In this document: piece by piece, positions 44,919-54,396 of the stretch | Layout of the letters: each line of letters begins with the position of its first letter | Position numbering within the stretch: the first letter of the stretch is position 1 | Position numbers and translations under genes: made by a program | From: Mageeibacillus indolicus UPII9-5 | Lineage (GTDB): Bacteria; Bacillota; Clostridia; Saccharofermentanales; Fastidiosipilaceae | Length of the DNA: 64,000 nt | Reading direction: 5' to 3' | Assembly (NCBI RefSeq): GCF_000025225.2 | Contig: NC_013895.2 | Coordinates: forward strand, 496,001-560,000 | Notes under the pieces: model-generated | What the model was told of the DNA's origin: nothing | The model's database searches: none | The model's input: the letters and a program-made list of their open reading frames with translations, nothing else

Positions 44919-46124
44919 TTGGAGGGATTTTTACTGAATGAACAAACTTGGTTACAGCATTTAAAAGAAAAACGCTTGGCTTATGGACTATCTCAAAACC
45001 GTTTAGCTGTTGCGACTGGTATTACAAGGCAGTATCTAAGCGATATTGAAACAGGAAAAGTCAAGCCATCAGAGGATTTACAGCAGTCCCTTTGGGAAGC
45101 TCTGGAACGCTTCAATCCCGACGCTCCCCTTGAAATGCTGTTTGATTATGTAAGGATTCGCTTTCCGACAACAGACGTACAGCAGGTGGTCGAAAACATC
45201 TTACAACTGAAACTGTCCTATTTTCTTCATGAGGACTATGGTTTCTATTCTTATTCAGAGCATTATGCTTTAGGCGACATATTCGTCCTTTGCTCCCATG
45301 AACTGGACAAAGGAGTTCTGGTGGAATTGAAAGGTCGTGGGTGCAGACAATTTGAAAGCTATCTTCTGGCACAACAAAGAAGCTGGTATGAGTTCTTTAT
45401 GGACGTTTTGGTGGCTGGCGGTGTGATGAAACGCCTTGACCTTGCCATTAACGATAAGACAGGGATTTTGAATATCCCTGTACTCACTGAAAAGTGCCAA
45501 CAGGAAGAATGTATCTCCGTCTTCCGCAGTTTTAAAAGCTATCGCAGTGGCGAACTGGTACGCAAAGAGGAAAAGGAATGTATGGGAAACACCCTCTATA
45601 TCGGTTCATTACAAAGTGAAGTTTATTTCTGTATCTATGAAAAGGACTACGAGCAGTACAAGAAAAATGATATTCCCATTGAAGACGCAGAAGTAAAAAA
45701 CCGTTTTGAGATTCGATTGAAAAATGAGCGTGCCTATTATGCAGTCCGTGATTTACTCGTCTATGACAATCCAGAGCATACCGCCTTTAAAATTATCAAT
45801 CGGTATATCCGTTTTGTAGATAAAGACGATTCCAAACCTCGTTCTGATTGGAAACTGAATGAAGAATGGGCTTGGTTTATTGGGAACAATCGTGAACGAT
45901 TAAAACTAACCACAAAACCAGAGCCTTACTCCTTCCAAAGGACGCTGAACTGGCTATCTCATCAAGTTGCCCCGACCTTAAAGGTTGCGATTAAACTTGA
46001 TGAAATCAACCAGACGCAGGTTGTAAAAGACATTCTCGACCATGCGAAACTGACAGACCGACACAAGCAGATTTTGAAGCAACAGTCAGTAAAAGAACAG
46101 GACGTGATAACAACAAAAAAATAA
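44919..46124 (+). CDS. orf20: Tn916 Orf20, MOBT relaxase / replication initiator
   Basis: This 401-aa protein nicks oriT and starts strand transfer or element replication. It has an N-terminal helix-turn-helix (LAYGLSQNRLAVATGITRQYLSDIETGK), then a Rep_trans (pT181-type) domain with VLVELKGRGCRQFESYL and KRLDLAINDKTG. The start is TTG 44919, as used for Tn916 Orf20; no ATG lies before the conserved NEQTWLQHL. The upstream ribosome site is weak. The frame is intact. Confidence 0.93.
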   Translation: MEGFLLNEQTWLQHLKEKRLAYGLSQNRLAVATGITRQYLSDIETGKVKPSEDLQQSLWEALERFNPDAPLEMLFDYVRIRFPTTDVQQVVENILQLKLSYFLHEDYGFYSYSEHYALGDIFVLCSHELDKGVLVELKGRGCRQFESYLLAQQRSWYEFFMDVLVAGGVMKRLDLAINDKTGILNIPVLTEKCQQEECISVFRSFKSYRSGELVRKEEKECMGNTLYIGSLQSEVYFCIYEKDYEQYKKNDIPIEDAEVKNRFEIRLKNERAYYAVRDLLVYDNPEHTAFKIINRYIRFVDKDDSKPRSDWKLNEEWAWFIGNNRERLKLTTKPEPYSFQRTLNWLSHQVAPTLKVAIKLDEINQTQVVKDILDHAKLTDRHKQILKQQSVKEQDVITTKK

Positions 46125-46166
46125 CTCAAATACAAATTCATTGAATATAGAGAGGAGAACATTTTT

Positions 46167-46388
46167 ATGAATTTTGGACAAAACCTTTATAACTGGTTTC
46201 TATCAAACGCTCAATCACTGGTGCTTTTAGCAATCGTTGTGATTGGCTTGTATCTTGGCTTCAAGCGTGAGTTTAGCAAACTGATTGGCTTTTTAATTAT
46301 TGCGATTATTGCGGTTGGCTTAGTCTTCAACGCTGCTGGAGTAAAAGACATTTTACTAGAGCTATTCAATCGCATTATTGGTGCTTAA
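46167..46388 (+). CDS. orf19: Tn916 Orf19, small membrane protein
   Basis: This 73-aa protein has two hydrophobic segments (about residues 16-30 and 40-60). Size and place equal Tn916 Orf19. It is probably part of the conjugation channel; no enzymatic motif. GAGAGGAGAA precedes the ATG. Confidence 0.88.
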   Translation: MNFGQNLYNWFLSNAQSLVLLAIVVIGLYLGFKREFSKLIGFLIIAIIAVGLVFNAAGVKDILLELFNRIIGA

Positions 46389-46504
46389 ATAAAACCGTTC
46401 TTTTGTGGAATATAAGTGGTTTTCTTATGTTCCGCAAAGGAATGGTACACCAAACGAAGTGCGGTAGGGATTTTTGAATCTCTACAAAGAAAGGACGTGA
46501 ATAT

Positions 46505-46999
46505 ATGGACGATATGCAAGTCTATATTGCGAATTTAGGCAAATACAATGAGGGCGAATTGGTCGGTGCGTGGTTTACCTTTCCCATTGACTTTGAGGAA
46601 GTCAAAGAGAAAATCGGCTTGAATGATGAATATGAGGAATACGCCATTCATGACTACGAGTTACCCTTTACGGTTGACGAATACACTTCCATTGGCGAAC
46701 TCAATCGACTATGGGAAATGGTATCGGAATTACCCGAAGAATTACAATCGGAGCTATCTGCTCTGCTCACTCATTTTTCAAGCATTGAAGAACTAAGCGA
46801 ACAAGAGGATATTATCATTCATTCCGATTGTGATGATATGTATGACGTGGCACGCTACTACATTGAAGAAACGGGTGCTTTAGGCGAAGTACCAGCTAGT
46901 CTTCAAAACTATATTGATTATCAAGCCTATGGTCGGGATTTAGACCTTTCAGGAACGTTTATCTCAACCAATCATGGGATTTTTGAAATCGTCTATTAA
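46505..46999 (+). CDS. ardA: Tn916 Orf18, ArdA antirestriction protein
   Basis: This 164-aa acidic ArdA protein mimics B-form DNA and inhibits type I restriction-modification enzymes on entry into a new host. It shows the family start MQVYIANLGKYNEGELVGAWFTFP and many Asp/Glu residues throughout. It matches Tn916 Orf18. The only type I system visible in the window is a dead hsdM fragment; ArdA is not expected to block the type III enzyme. Confidence 0.95.
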   Translation: MDDMQVYIANLGKYNEGELVGAWFTFPIDFEEVKEKIGLNDEYEEYAIHDYELPFTVDEYTSIGELNRLWEMVSELPEELQSELSALLTHFSSIEELSEQEDIIIHSDCDDMYDVARYYIEETGALGEVPASLQNYIDYQAYGRDLDLSGTFISTNHGIFEIVY

Positions 47000-47087
47000 A
47001 TCTGTCGGTACATTACTACTGGCAGATTTTCTATTTTACGGGGTGGCTCAATCAGCTACCCCTATTTTTTATGAAAGGATTGATTAC

Positions 47088-47480
47088 ATGAAGAAAATAC
47101 GAAGCTATACCAGTATCTGGTCTGTGGAAAAGGTACTGTATTCTATCAATGATTTTAGACTTCCGTTTCCCATAACCTTTACGCAAATGACATGGTTTGT
47201 CGTGTCACTCTTTGCAGTGATGATACTTGGCAACTTGCCCCCTCTTTCCATGATAGAGGGAGCATTTCTCAAATACTTTGGGATTCCTGTGGCTTTCACA
47301 TGGTTTATGTCTACAAAAACTTTTGATGGTAAAAAGCCTTATGGATTTTTGAAGTCTGTCATTGCTTATGCACTGCGACCAAAGCTGACCTATGCAGGAA
47401 AAAAAGTAACGCTTGGCAGAAACCAGCCACAAGAAGCCATTACAGCAGTTAGGAGTGAATTTTATGGCATATCCAATTAA
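47088..47480 (+). CDS. orf17: Tn916 Orf17, TcpE-family membrane protein
   Basis: This 130-aa protein (from ATG 47088 after GAAAGGATTG) has membrane segments at about residues 38-60 and 65-82, matching TcpE/Orf17 of the conjugation channel. A longer frame from 46974 overlaps the end of ardA and lacks a good ribosome site, although some annotations use it. The stop overlaps the start of orf16 by 17 bases. Confidence 0.85.
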   Translation: MKKIRSYTSIWSVEKVLYSINDFRLPFPITFTQMTWFVVSLFAVMILGNLPPLSMIEGAFLKYFGIPVAFTWFMSTKTFDGKKPYGFLKSVIAYALRPKLTYAGKKVTLGRNQPQEAITAVRSEFYGISN

Positions 47481-49910
47481 ATACATTGAAAACAATCTCG
47501 TCTGGAATAAAGACGGGGAATGTTATGCTTACTATGAGCTTGTTCCTTACAATTACTCATTTCTAAGTCCAGAACAGAAAATACAAGTGCATGATTCTTT
47601 CAGACAGCTTATCGCACAAAATCGTGATGGCAAAATTCATGCTTTACAAATCAGTACAGAATCCAGCATACGTTCTGCACAAGAGCGTTCCAAAAATGAA
47701 GTCACTGGCAAGCTCAAAGCGGTTGCCTATGACAAAATCGACCAACAGACAGACGCTTTAATATCCATGATTGGCGAAAATCAAGTGAACTACCGTTTCT
47801 TTATCGGCTTTAAGTTGCTTCTCAACGATCAGGAGTTTTCTATGAAAAGTCTTACCGTTGAAGCAAAAAATGCTTTGTCTGATTTTGTCTATGATGTGAA
47901 CCATAAGCTGATGGGCGATTTTGTTAGTATGAGTAATGATGAAATCCTGCGTTTTCAGAAGATGGAAAAGCTCTTAGAAAATAAAATCTCTCGTCGTTTC
48001 AAAATCCGCAGGTTAGATAAGGACGACTTCGGCTATCTGATTGAACACCTTTACGGACAGACAGGCACTGCCTATGAAGAGTATGAGTACCATCTATCAA
48101 AGAAAAAGCTGGATAATGAAACGCTGATTAAATACTATGACTTGATTAAGCCTACTCGCTGTTTGGTGGAAGAAAAACAGCGATATTTGAAAATCCAGCA
48201 GGAAGATGAAACCGTCTATGTAGCTTACTTTACCATTAACAGCATTGTCGGAGAACTGGACTTCCCGTCCTCTGAAATCTTCTACTACCAGCAACAGCAA
48301 TTTACATTCCCGATTGATACGTCAATGAATGTGGAAATTGTAGCGAATCGTAAAGCCCTATCTACTGTCCGCAATAAAAAGAAAGAACTGAAAGACTTGG
48401 ATAACCACGCTTGGCAAAGTGATAATGAAACCAGCTCCAATGTGGCGGAAGCTCTGGAAAGTGTGAATGAGCTGGAAACCAATTTAGACCAAAGCAAGGA
48501 ATCTATGTACAAGCTGTCTTATGTGGTAAGGGTATCGCAAATGATCTTGACGAACTCAAACGTCGTTGTAATGAAGTGAAAGATTTTTATGACGATTTAA
48601 GCGTAAAACTGGTACGACCATTTGGGGATATGCTCGGCTTACATGAAGAATTTTTACCTGCCAGCAAGCGTTATATGAATGATTATATTCAATACGTGAC
48701 CTCTGATTTCCTCGCTGGTTTAGGTTTTGGTGCTACTCAAATGCTGGGGGAAAATGAGGGGATTTATGTTGGCTACAGCTTAGATACTGGACGCAATGTC
48801 TATCTGAAACCTGCTCTTGCCAGTCAAGGGGTTAAGGGTTCAGTAACCAATGCGTTAGCGTCGGCTTTTGTTGGTTCGCTGGGTGGTGGTAAATCCTTTG
48901 CGAATAACCTTATCGTCTATTATGCGGTGCTTTATGGGGCACAAGCAGTGATTGTAGACCCAAAAGCAGAACGTGGCAGATGGAAAGAAACCTTGCCAGA
49001 GATTTCCCATGAAATCAATATCGTCACTCTGACTTCTGATGAGAAAAACAAAGGCTTACTTGACCCTTATGTGATTATGAAAAATCCCAAAGATTCTGAA
49101 TCACTGGCTATTGATATTCTGACATTCCTTACGGGGATTTCCTCTCGTGATGGGGAACGCTTCCCAATCCTTAGAAAAGCCATTCGTGCAGTAACCAATA
49201 GTGAAGTACGAGGGTTGATGAAAGTGATTGAGGAATTACGGGTTGAGAATACGCCACTAAGTACCAGTATAGCCGACCATATCGAAAGTTTTACAGACTA
49301 TGACTTTGCACATTTATTATTCAGTAATGGTTATGTGGAGCAGTCTATCAGCTTAGAAAAACAACTGAACATTATACAGGTTGCGGACTTGGTACTTCCC
49401 GACAAGGAAACTTCCTTTGAGGAATATACCACTATGGAGCTTTTATCCGTTGCTATGCTGATTGTCATTAGTACCTTTGCTTTAGACTTTATCCATACAG
49501 ACCGAAGCATTTTCAAGATTGTAGATTTAGACGAAGCATGGAGCTTTTTACAGGTAGCACAAGGAAAAACACTATCTATGAAGCTGGTTCGGGCTGGTCG
49601 TGCTATGAACGCTGGGGTATATTTCGTGACCCAAAATACAGACGACCTCTTAGATGAAAAACTGAAAAATAACCTCGGCTTAAAATTTGCATTTCGTTCC
49701 ACTGACCTTAACGAGATTAAAAAGACCTTAGCCTTTTTTGGTGTAGACCCAGAGGACGAAAACAATCAGAAGCGATTGCGTGATTTGGAAAACGGGCAAT
49801 GCCTTATCAGTGATTTATATGGTCGTGTCGGTGTGATACAGTTCCACCCTGTATTTGAAGAACTGCTCCATGCCTTTGATACCAGACCACCTGTGCGAAA
49901 AGAGGTGTAA
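47464..49910 (+). pseudogene. orf16: Tn916 Orf16 (VirB4/TcpF-like conjugation ATPase), frameshifted
   Basis: From ATG 47464 (MAYPIKYIENNLVWNK) the frame runs to a stop at 48579. The remainder, starting KDFYDDLSVKLVRPFGD and including Walker A GSLGGGKSFAN, lies in the frame ending at 49910. Together they span 2447 bases, one fewer than the 815 codons plus stop expected for Orf16. The shift is at about 48535, where GGTATCGCAAATGATC would restore VRVSANDLDELKRRCNEVKDF if one C were added. This ATPase powers channel assembly, so the break should stop conjugation. Sequencing error is the main alternative. Confidence 0.88.
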
Positions 49911-49912
49911 AT

Positions 49913-52090
49913 GTGAAACCATCAATAGTAAACAGAATAAAATCAAACTGGACGCTGAAACGTCTAGGTAAAGTGGCAATGACAGTGGCTTTCACACTTG
50001 TGATTGCCATTTTTCTTTTAGCCATGCTGGGAACGGTGGTTCAAGCTGCGGGCTTGGTAGATGATACGGTCAATGTGGCAAATGAATACAGCCGATACCC
50101 ACTTGAAAACTATCAACTGGATTTTTATGTGGATAATAGCTGGGGCTGGCTTCCGTGGAACTGGTCGGACGGGATTGGAAAACAGGTCATGTATGGACTA
50201 TATGCCATTACCAATTTTATTTGGACAATCAGTTTGTATGTTTCCAATGCGACAGGTTACTTAGTACAGGAAGCCTATTCCTTAGACTTCATTTCCGCTA
50301 CAGCAGATTCCATTGGTAAGAATATGCAGACCTTAGCTGGTGTGAGTGCAAACGGATTTTCAACAGAGGGTTTCTATGTTGGATTCCTCTTACTCTTGAT
50401 TTTGGTTCTTGGGGTTTATGTTGCCTATACGGGACTGATAAAGAGAGAAACCACAAAGGCAATTCATGCCATTATGAATTTTGTGCTGGTGTTTATCCTA
50501 TCGGCTTCCTTTATTGCCTACGCTCCCGACTACATTAAAAAAATCAATGACTTTTCATCAGACATCAGTAATGCCAGTTTATCACTTGGCACGAAGATTG
50601 TCATGCCCCATTCCGATAGTCAAGGCAAGGACAGCGTGGACTTAATCAGAGATAGCCTGTTTTCCATACAGGTTCAGCAACCGTGGCTACTGCTTCAATA
50701 CAACAGTTCAGACATTGAAAGTATCGGTATTGACCGTGTGGAAAGCCTGCTCTCCACCAGCCCAGATTCCAACAATGGCGAAGACAGAGAAAAAATTGTT
50801 GCGGAAGAAATTGAAGACAGAAGCAATACCAATCTAACCATTACAAAGACCATTAACCGTTTAGGTACAGTCTTCTTCCTATTTGTCTTCAATATTGGGA
50901 TTTCCATATTTGTATTCCTATTAACAGGAATCATGATTTTCTCGCAGGTACTTTTTATCATCTATGCTATGTTTCTGCCTGTGAGCTTTATTTTAAGCAT
51001 GATTCCATCATTTGATGGTATGTCAAAACGAGCCATAACAAAGCTCTTTAATACCATTTTGACACGAGCTGGAATCACATTGATTATTACGACAGCATTT
51101 AGTATTTCAACCATGCTCTATACCTTATCGGCTGGTTATCCGTTCTTTTTGATTGCTTTTCTACAGATTGTGACCTTTGCAGGAATCTACTTCAAGCTGG
51201 GCGATTTAATGAGTATGTTTTCTCTACAGAGTAACGATTCTCAAAGTGTGGGAAGTCGTGTGATGAGAAAACCTCGTATGCTTATGCACGCTCACATGCA
51301 CCGTCTACAGCGGAAACTTGGACGTTCCATGACTACTCTAGGGGCTGGGTCTGCCATTGTTACAGGTAAAAAAGGACAGTCGGGTTCGGGGAGTTCTGCA
51401 AGGACACAAGCAGATCACTCCCGACCAGACGGAAAGGAAAAATCAACACTTGGAAAACGTATCGGTCAAACCATCGGTACAGTAGCTGATACCAAAGACA
51501 GAATGGTAGACACTGCTAGTGGTTTGAAAGAACAGGTTAAAGATTTGCCGACCAATGCAAGATATGCAGTATATCAAGGAAAATCCAAAGTAAAAGAGAA
51601 TGTCCGTGATTTAACCAGTAGTATTTCTCAAACCAAAGCGGACAGAGCCAGTGGACGCAAGGAACAGCAGGAACAAAGGCGAAAAACCATTGCGAAGCGT
51701 CGCTCTGAAATGGAACAGGTCAAACAGAAAAAACAGCCTGCTTCTTCTGTTCATGAAAGACCGACTACAAGACAAGAACAATATCATGATGAACAGACCT
51801 CAAAACAGTCTAATATTCAGACTTCATATAAGGAATCTCAACAAGCCAAACAAGAGCGTCCAGCAGTTAAGTCCGATTTTTCAAGTCCAAAAGTGGAACG
51901 CCAAGGCAATACCGTTCAAGAAAAAACCGTTCAAAAGCCAGCAACTTCAACCACTACAGCAGATAGAACTTCACAACGTCCAATCACAAAAGAACGTCCG
52001 TCTACTGTTCAAAGAGTACCACTACAAAATACAAGAAGTAGACCACCAATCAAAACCGCCACCATTAAGAAAGTCGGTAAGAAACCATGA
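49913..52090 (+). CDS. orf15: Tn916 Orf15, VirB6-like multispanning channel protein
   Basis: This 725-aa membrane protein starts at GTG 49913, two bases after orf16. One segment lies near residues 22-45 and a cluster of about six more between 150 and 430 (for example LVFILSASFIAYAP). A long hydrophilic Gln/Lys/Arg/Ser-rich tail follows (residues ~440-725). It corresponds to Tn916 Orf15, a core channel protein. It overlaps orf14 by four bases (ATGA). Confidence 0.92.
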   Translation: MKPSIVNRIKSNWTLKRLGKVAMTVAFTLVIAIFLLAMLGTVVQAAGLVDDTVNVANEYSRYPLENYQLDFYVDNSWGWLPWNWSDGIGKQVMYGLYAITNFIWTISLYVSNATGYLVQEAYSLDFISATADSIGKNMQTLAGVSANGFSTEGFYVGFLLLLILVLGVYVAYTGLIKRETTKAIHAIMNFVLVFILSASFIAYAPDYIKKINDFSSDISNASLSLGTKIVMPHSDSQGKDSVDLIRDSLFSIQVQQPWLLLQYNSSDIESIGIDRVESLLSTSPDSNNGEDREKIVAEEIEDRSNTNLTITKTINRLGTVFFLFVFNIGISIFVFLLTGIMIFSQVLFIIYAMFLPVSFILSMIPSFDGMSKRAITKLFNTILTRAGITLIITTAFSISTMLYTLSAGYPFFLIAFLQIVTFAGIYFKLGDLMSMFSLQSNDSQSVGSRVMRKPRMLMHAHMHRLQRKLGRSMTTLGAGSAIVTGKKGQSGSGSSARTQADHSRPDGKEKSTLGKRIGQTIGTVADTKDRMVDTASGLKEQVKDLPTNARYAVYQGKSKVKENVRDLTSSISQTKADRASGRKEQQEQRRKTIAKRRSEMEQVKQKKQPASSVHERPTTRQEQYHDEQTSKQSNIQTSYKESQQAKQERPAVKSDFSSPKVERQGNTVQEKTVQKPATSTTTADRTSQRPITKERPSTVQRVPLQNTRSRPPIKTATIKKVGKKP

Positions 52091-53088
52091 AGTTGAAAAC
52101 TTTAGTGATTGGTGGTTCTGGATTATTCTTGATGGTCTTCTCACTGCTTCTGTTTGTTGCCATTTTATTTTCAGATGAACAGGACAGCGGAATTTCCAAT
52201 ATTCATTATGGAGGTGTGAATGTTTCCGCAGAAGTGCTGGCTCATAAGCCTATGGTAGAAAAATATGCCAAAGAATATGGCGTTGAAGAATATGTCAACA
52301 TACTTCTTGCGATTATACAGGTGGAATCGGGCGGTACTGCGGAAGATGTTATGCAGTCCTCGGAATCCCTCGGTCTTCCACCTAATTCATTGAGTACAGA
52401 AGAATCCATTAAGCAAGGTGTGAAGTATTTCAGTGAATTATTAGCCAGTAGCGAAAGGCTCAGTGTAGATTTAGAATCGGTTATCCAGTCCTACAATTAT
52501 GGTGGTGGTTTCTTAGGGTATGTGGCTAATCGTGGAAATAAATATACCTTTGAACTGGCTCAAAGTTTCTCAAAAGAGTATTCAGGTGGCGAAAAAGTGT
52601 CTTACCCCAATCCCATAGCCATACCTATCAATGGGGGCTGGCGATACAACTATGGCAATATGTTTTATGTGCAACTGGTAACGCAGTATCTTGTCACAAC
52701 AGAGTTTGATGATGATACGGTACAAGCCATCATGGACGAAGCACTGAAATATGAGGGCTGGCGATACGTTTACGGTGGAGCTTCCCCGACTACTTCTTTT
52801 GATTGTAGCGGACTGACACAATGGACGTATGGAAAAGCTGGAATTAACTTACCACGAACCGCACAACAGCAATATGATGTGACCCAGCATATCCCACTAT
52901 CGGAAGCACAAGCTGGCGATTTGGTTTTCTTTCATTCTACCTATAACGCTGGCTCTTATATTACTCATGTTGGGATATACCTTGGCAATAACCGTATGTT
53001 TCATGCAGGCGACCCAATCGGTTATGCCGACTTAACAAGCCCCTACTGGCAACAGCATTTAGTGGGAGCAGGACGAATCAAACAATGA
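52087..53088 (+). CDS. orf14: Tn916 Orf14, cell-wall hydrolase (lysozyme-like plus NlpC/P60)
   Basis: This 333-aa exported peptidoglycan hydrolase opens the wall for channel assembly. An N-terminal membrane anchor (residues 5-28) leads to a lysozyme-like domain with AIIQVESGG (catalytic Glu) and a C-terminal NlpC/P60 domain. That domain shows FDCSGLTQW (catalytic Cys), ITHVGIYLG (His) and GDLVFFHS. Length matches Tn916 Orf14. Start and stop overlap the neighbouring genes. Confidence 0.94.
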   Translation: MKLKTLVIGGSGLFLMVFSLLLFVAILFSDEQDSGISNIHYGGVNVSAEVLAHKPMVEKYAKEYGVEEYVNILLAIIQVESGGTAEDVMQSSESLGLPPNSLSTEESIKQGVKYFSELLASSERLSVDLESVIQSYNYGGGFLGYVANRGNKYTFELAQSFSKEYSGGEKVSYPNPIAIPINGGWRYNYGNMFYVQLVTQYLVTTEFDDDTVQAIMDEALKYEGWRYVYGGASPTTSFDCSGLTQWTYGKAGINLPRTAQQQYDVTQHIPLSEAQAGDLVFFHSTYNAGSYITHVGIYLGNNRMFHAGDPIGYADLTSPYWQQHLVGAGRIKQ

Positions 53089-54020
53089 GAAAGGAAGATT
53101 TAATGATGAAATTTAGAAAAAATCAGAATAAAGAAAAACAGATACCAAAGGAAAAGAAACCTCGTGTCTACTATAAGGTCAATCCTCATAAAAAGGTTGT
53201 GATTGCCTTGTGGGTACTTTTAGGGCTTAGTTTCAGCTTTGCGATATTCAAGCACTTTACAGCTATAGATACTCATACTATTCACGAAACAACTATCATA
53301 GAAAAGGAATACGTTGATACTCATCATGTAGAAAATTTTGTAGAGAACTTTGCGAAAGTCTACTATTCATGGGAGCAATCCGATAAGTCCATTGATAATC
53401 GAATGGAAAGTCTAAAAGGCTATCTGACAGATGAACTTCAAGCTCTCAATGTTGATACAGTACGCAAAGATATTCCTGTATCGTCTTCTGTAAGAGGATT
53501 TCAGATATGGACGGTAGAGCCAACTGGCGACAATGAGTTTAATGTAACCTACAGTGTAGACCAGCTCATTACAGAGGGAGAAAATACAAAGACCGTCCAC
53601 TCTGCTTATATAGTGAGTGTCTATGTAGATGGTTCTGGAAATATGGTACTGGTTAAGAATCCGACCATTACCAACATACCTAAGAAATCAAGTTATAAAC
53701 CAAAAGCCATTGAAAGTGAGGGGACGGTTGATTCCATTACAACCAATGAAATCAATGAGTTTTTAACGACGTTCTTCAAGCTCTATCCTACAGCGACAGC
53801 CAGTGAACTTTCCTACTATGTGAATGACGGGATATTAAAACCAATCGGAAAAGAGTACATCTTTCAAGAACTGGTAAATCCTATTCACAATCGTAAGGAT
53901 AATCAAGTCACGGTATCGCTGACAGTGGAGTATATCGACCAGCAGACCAAAGCAACGCAGGTATCTCAATTTGATTTGGTACTTGAAAAGAACGGGAGTA
54001 ATTGGAAGATTATAGAATAA
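53085..54020 (+). CDS. orf13: Tn916 Orf13, TcpC-like conjugation protein
   Basis: This 311-aa protein has a basic cytosolic start, one membrane segment (about residues 38-60) and an extracellular part with two NTF2-like domains, as in TcpC of pCW3. It probably stabilises the channel. ATG 53085 overlaps the end of orf14; ATG 53103 after GGAAGATTTA is an alternative start. It is the last gene before the tet(M) regulatory region. Confidence 0.9.
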   Translation: MRKEDLMMKFRKNQNKEKQIPKEKKPRVYYKVNPHKKVVIALWVLLGLSFSFAIFKHFTAIDTHTIHETTIIEKEYVDTHHVENFVENFAKVYYSWEQSDKSIDNRMESLKGYLTDELQALNVDTVRKDIPVSSSVRGFQIWTVEPTGDNEFNVTYSVDQLITEGENTKTVHSAYIVSVYVDGSGNMVLVKNPTITNIPKKSSYKPKAIESEGTVDSITTNEINEFLTTFFKLYPTATASELSYYVNDGILKPIGKEYIFQELVNPIHNRKDNQVTVSLTVEYIDQQTKATQVSQFDLVLEKNGSNWKIIE

Positions 54021-54089
54021 CAAATATTGGTACATTATTACAGCTATTTTGTAATCACGTACTCTCTTTGATAAAAAATTGGAGATTCC

Positions 54090-54118
54090 TTTACAAATAT
54101 GCTCTTACGTGCTATTAT
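54090..54118 (+). promoter_or_regulatory. Promoter of tet(M)
   Basis: TTTACA (54090-54095) and TATTAT (54113-54118) with a 17-base spacer, followed by a leader of about 280 bases before tet(M). The leader holds long inverted repeats (for example GGTATTCTTAAA near 54160 and its complement near 54250). Confidence 0.8.
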
Positions 54119-54294
54119 TTAAGTATCTATTTAAAAGGAGTTAATAAATATGCGGCAAGGTATTCTTAAATAAACTGTCAATTTGATAGTGGGAACAAAT
54201 AATTGGATGTCCTTTTTTAGGAGGGCTTAGTTTTTTGTACCCAGTTTAAGAATACCTTTATCATGTGATTCTAAAGTATCCGGAGAATATCTGT

Positions 54295-54381
54295 ATGCTT
54301 TGTATGCCTATGGTTATGCATAAAAATCCCAGTGATAAGAGTATTTATCACTGGGATTTTTATGCCCTTTTGGGCTTTTGA
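54295..54381 (+). CDS. orf12: orf12 leader peptide of tet(M)
   Basis: A 28-codon leader (MLCMPMVMHKNPSDKSIYHW, then DFYALLGF) ends 15 bases before tet(M). From knowledge of Tn916, slow translation of this peptide under tetracycline lets RNA polymerase pass the terminator that overlaps it, raising tet(M) and, by read-through, orf7-orf8. Confidence 0.88.
   Translation: MLCMPMVMHKNPSDKSIYHWDFYALLGF
54322..54361 (+). terminator. Attenuator hairpin upstream of tet(M)
   Basis: Perfect 17-bp inverted repeat (54322-54338 and 54345-54361) with a short loop, right arm ending in Ts. It lies within the leader-peptide frame, as required for attenuation. Confidence 0.88.
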
Positions 54382-54396
54382 ATGGAGGAAAATCAC

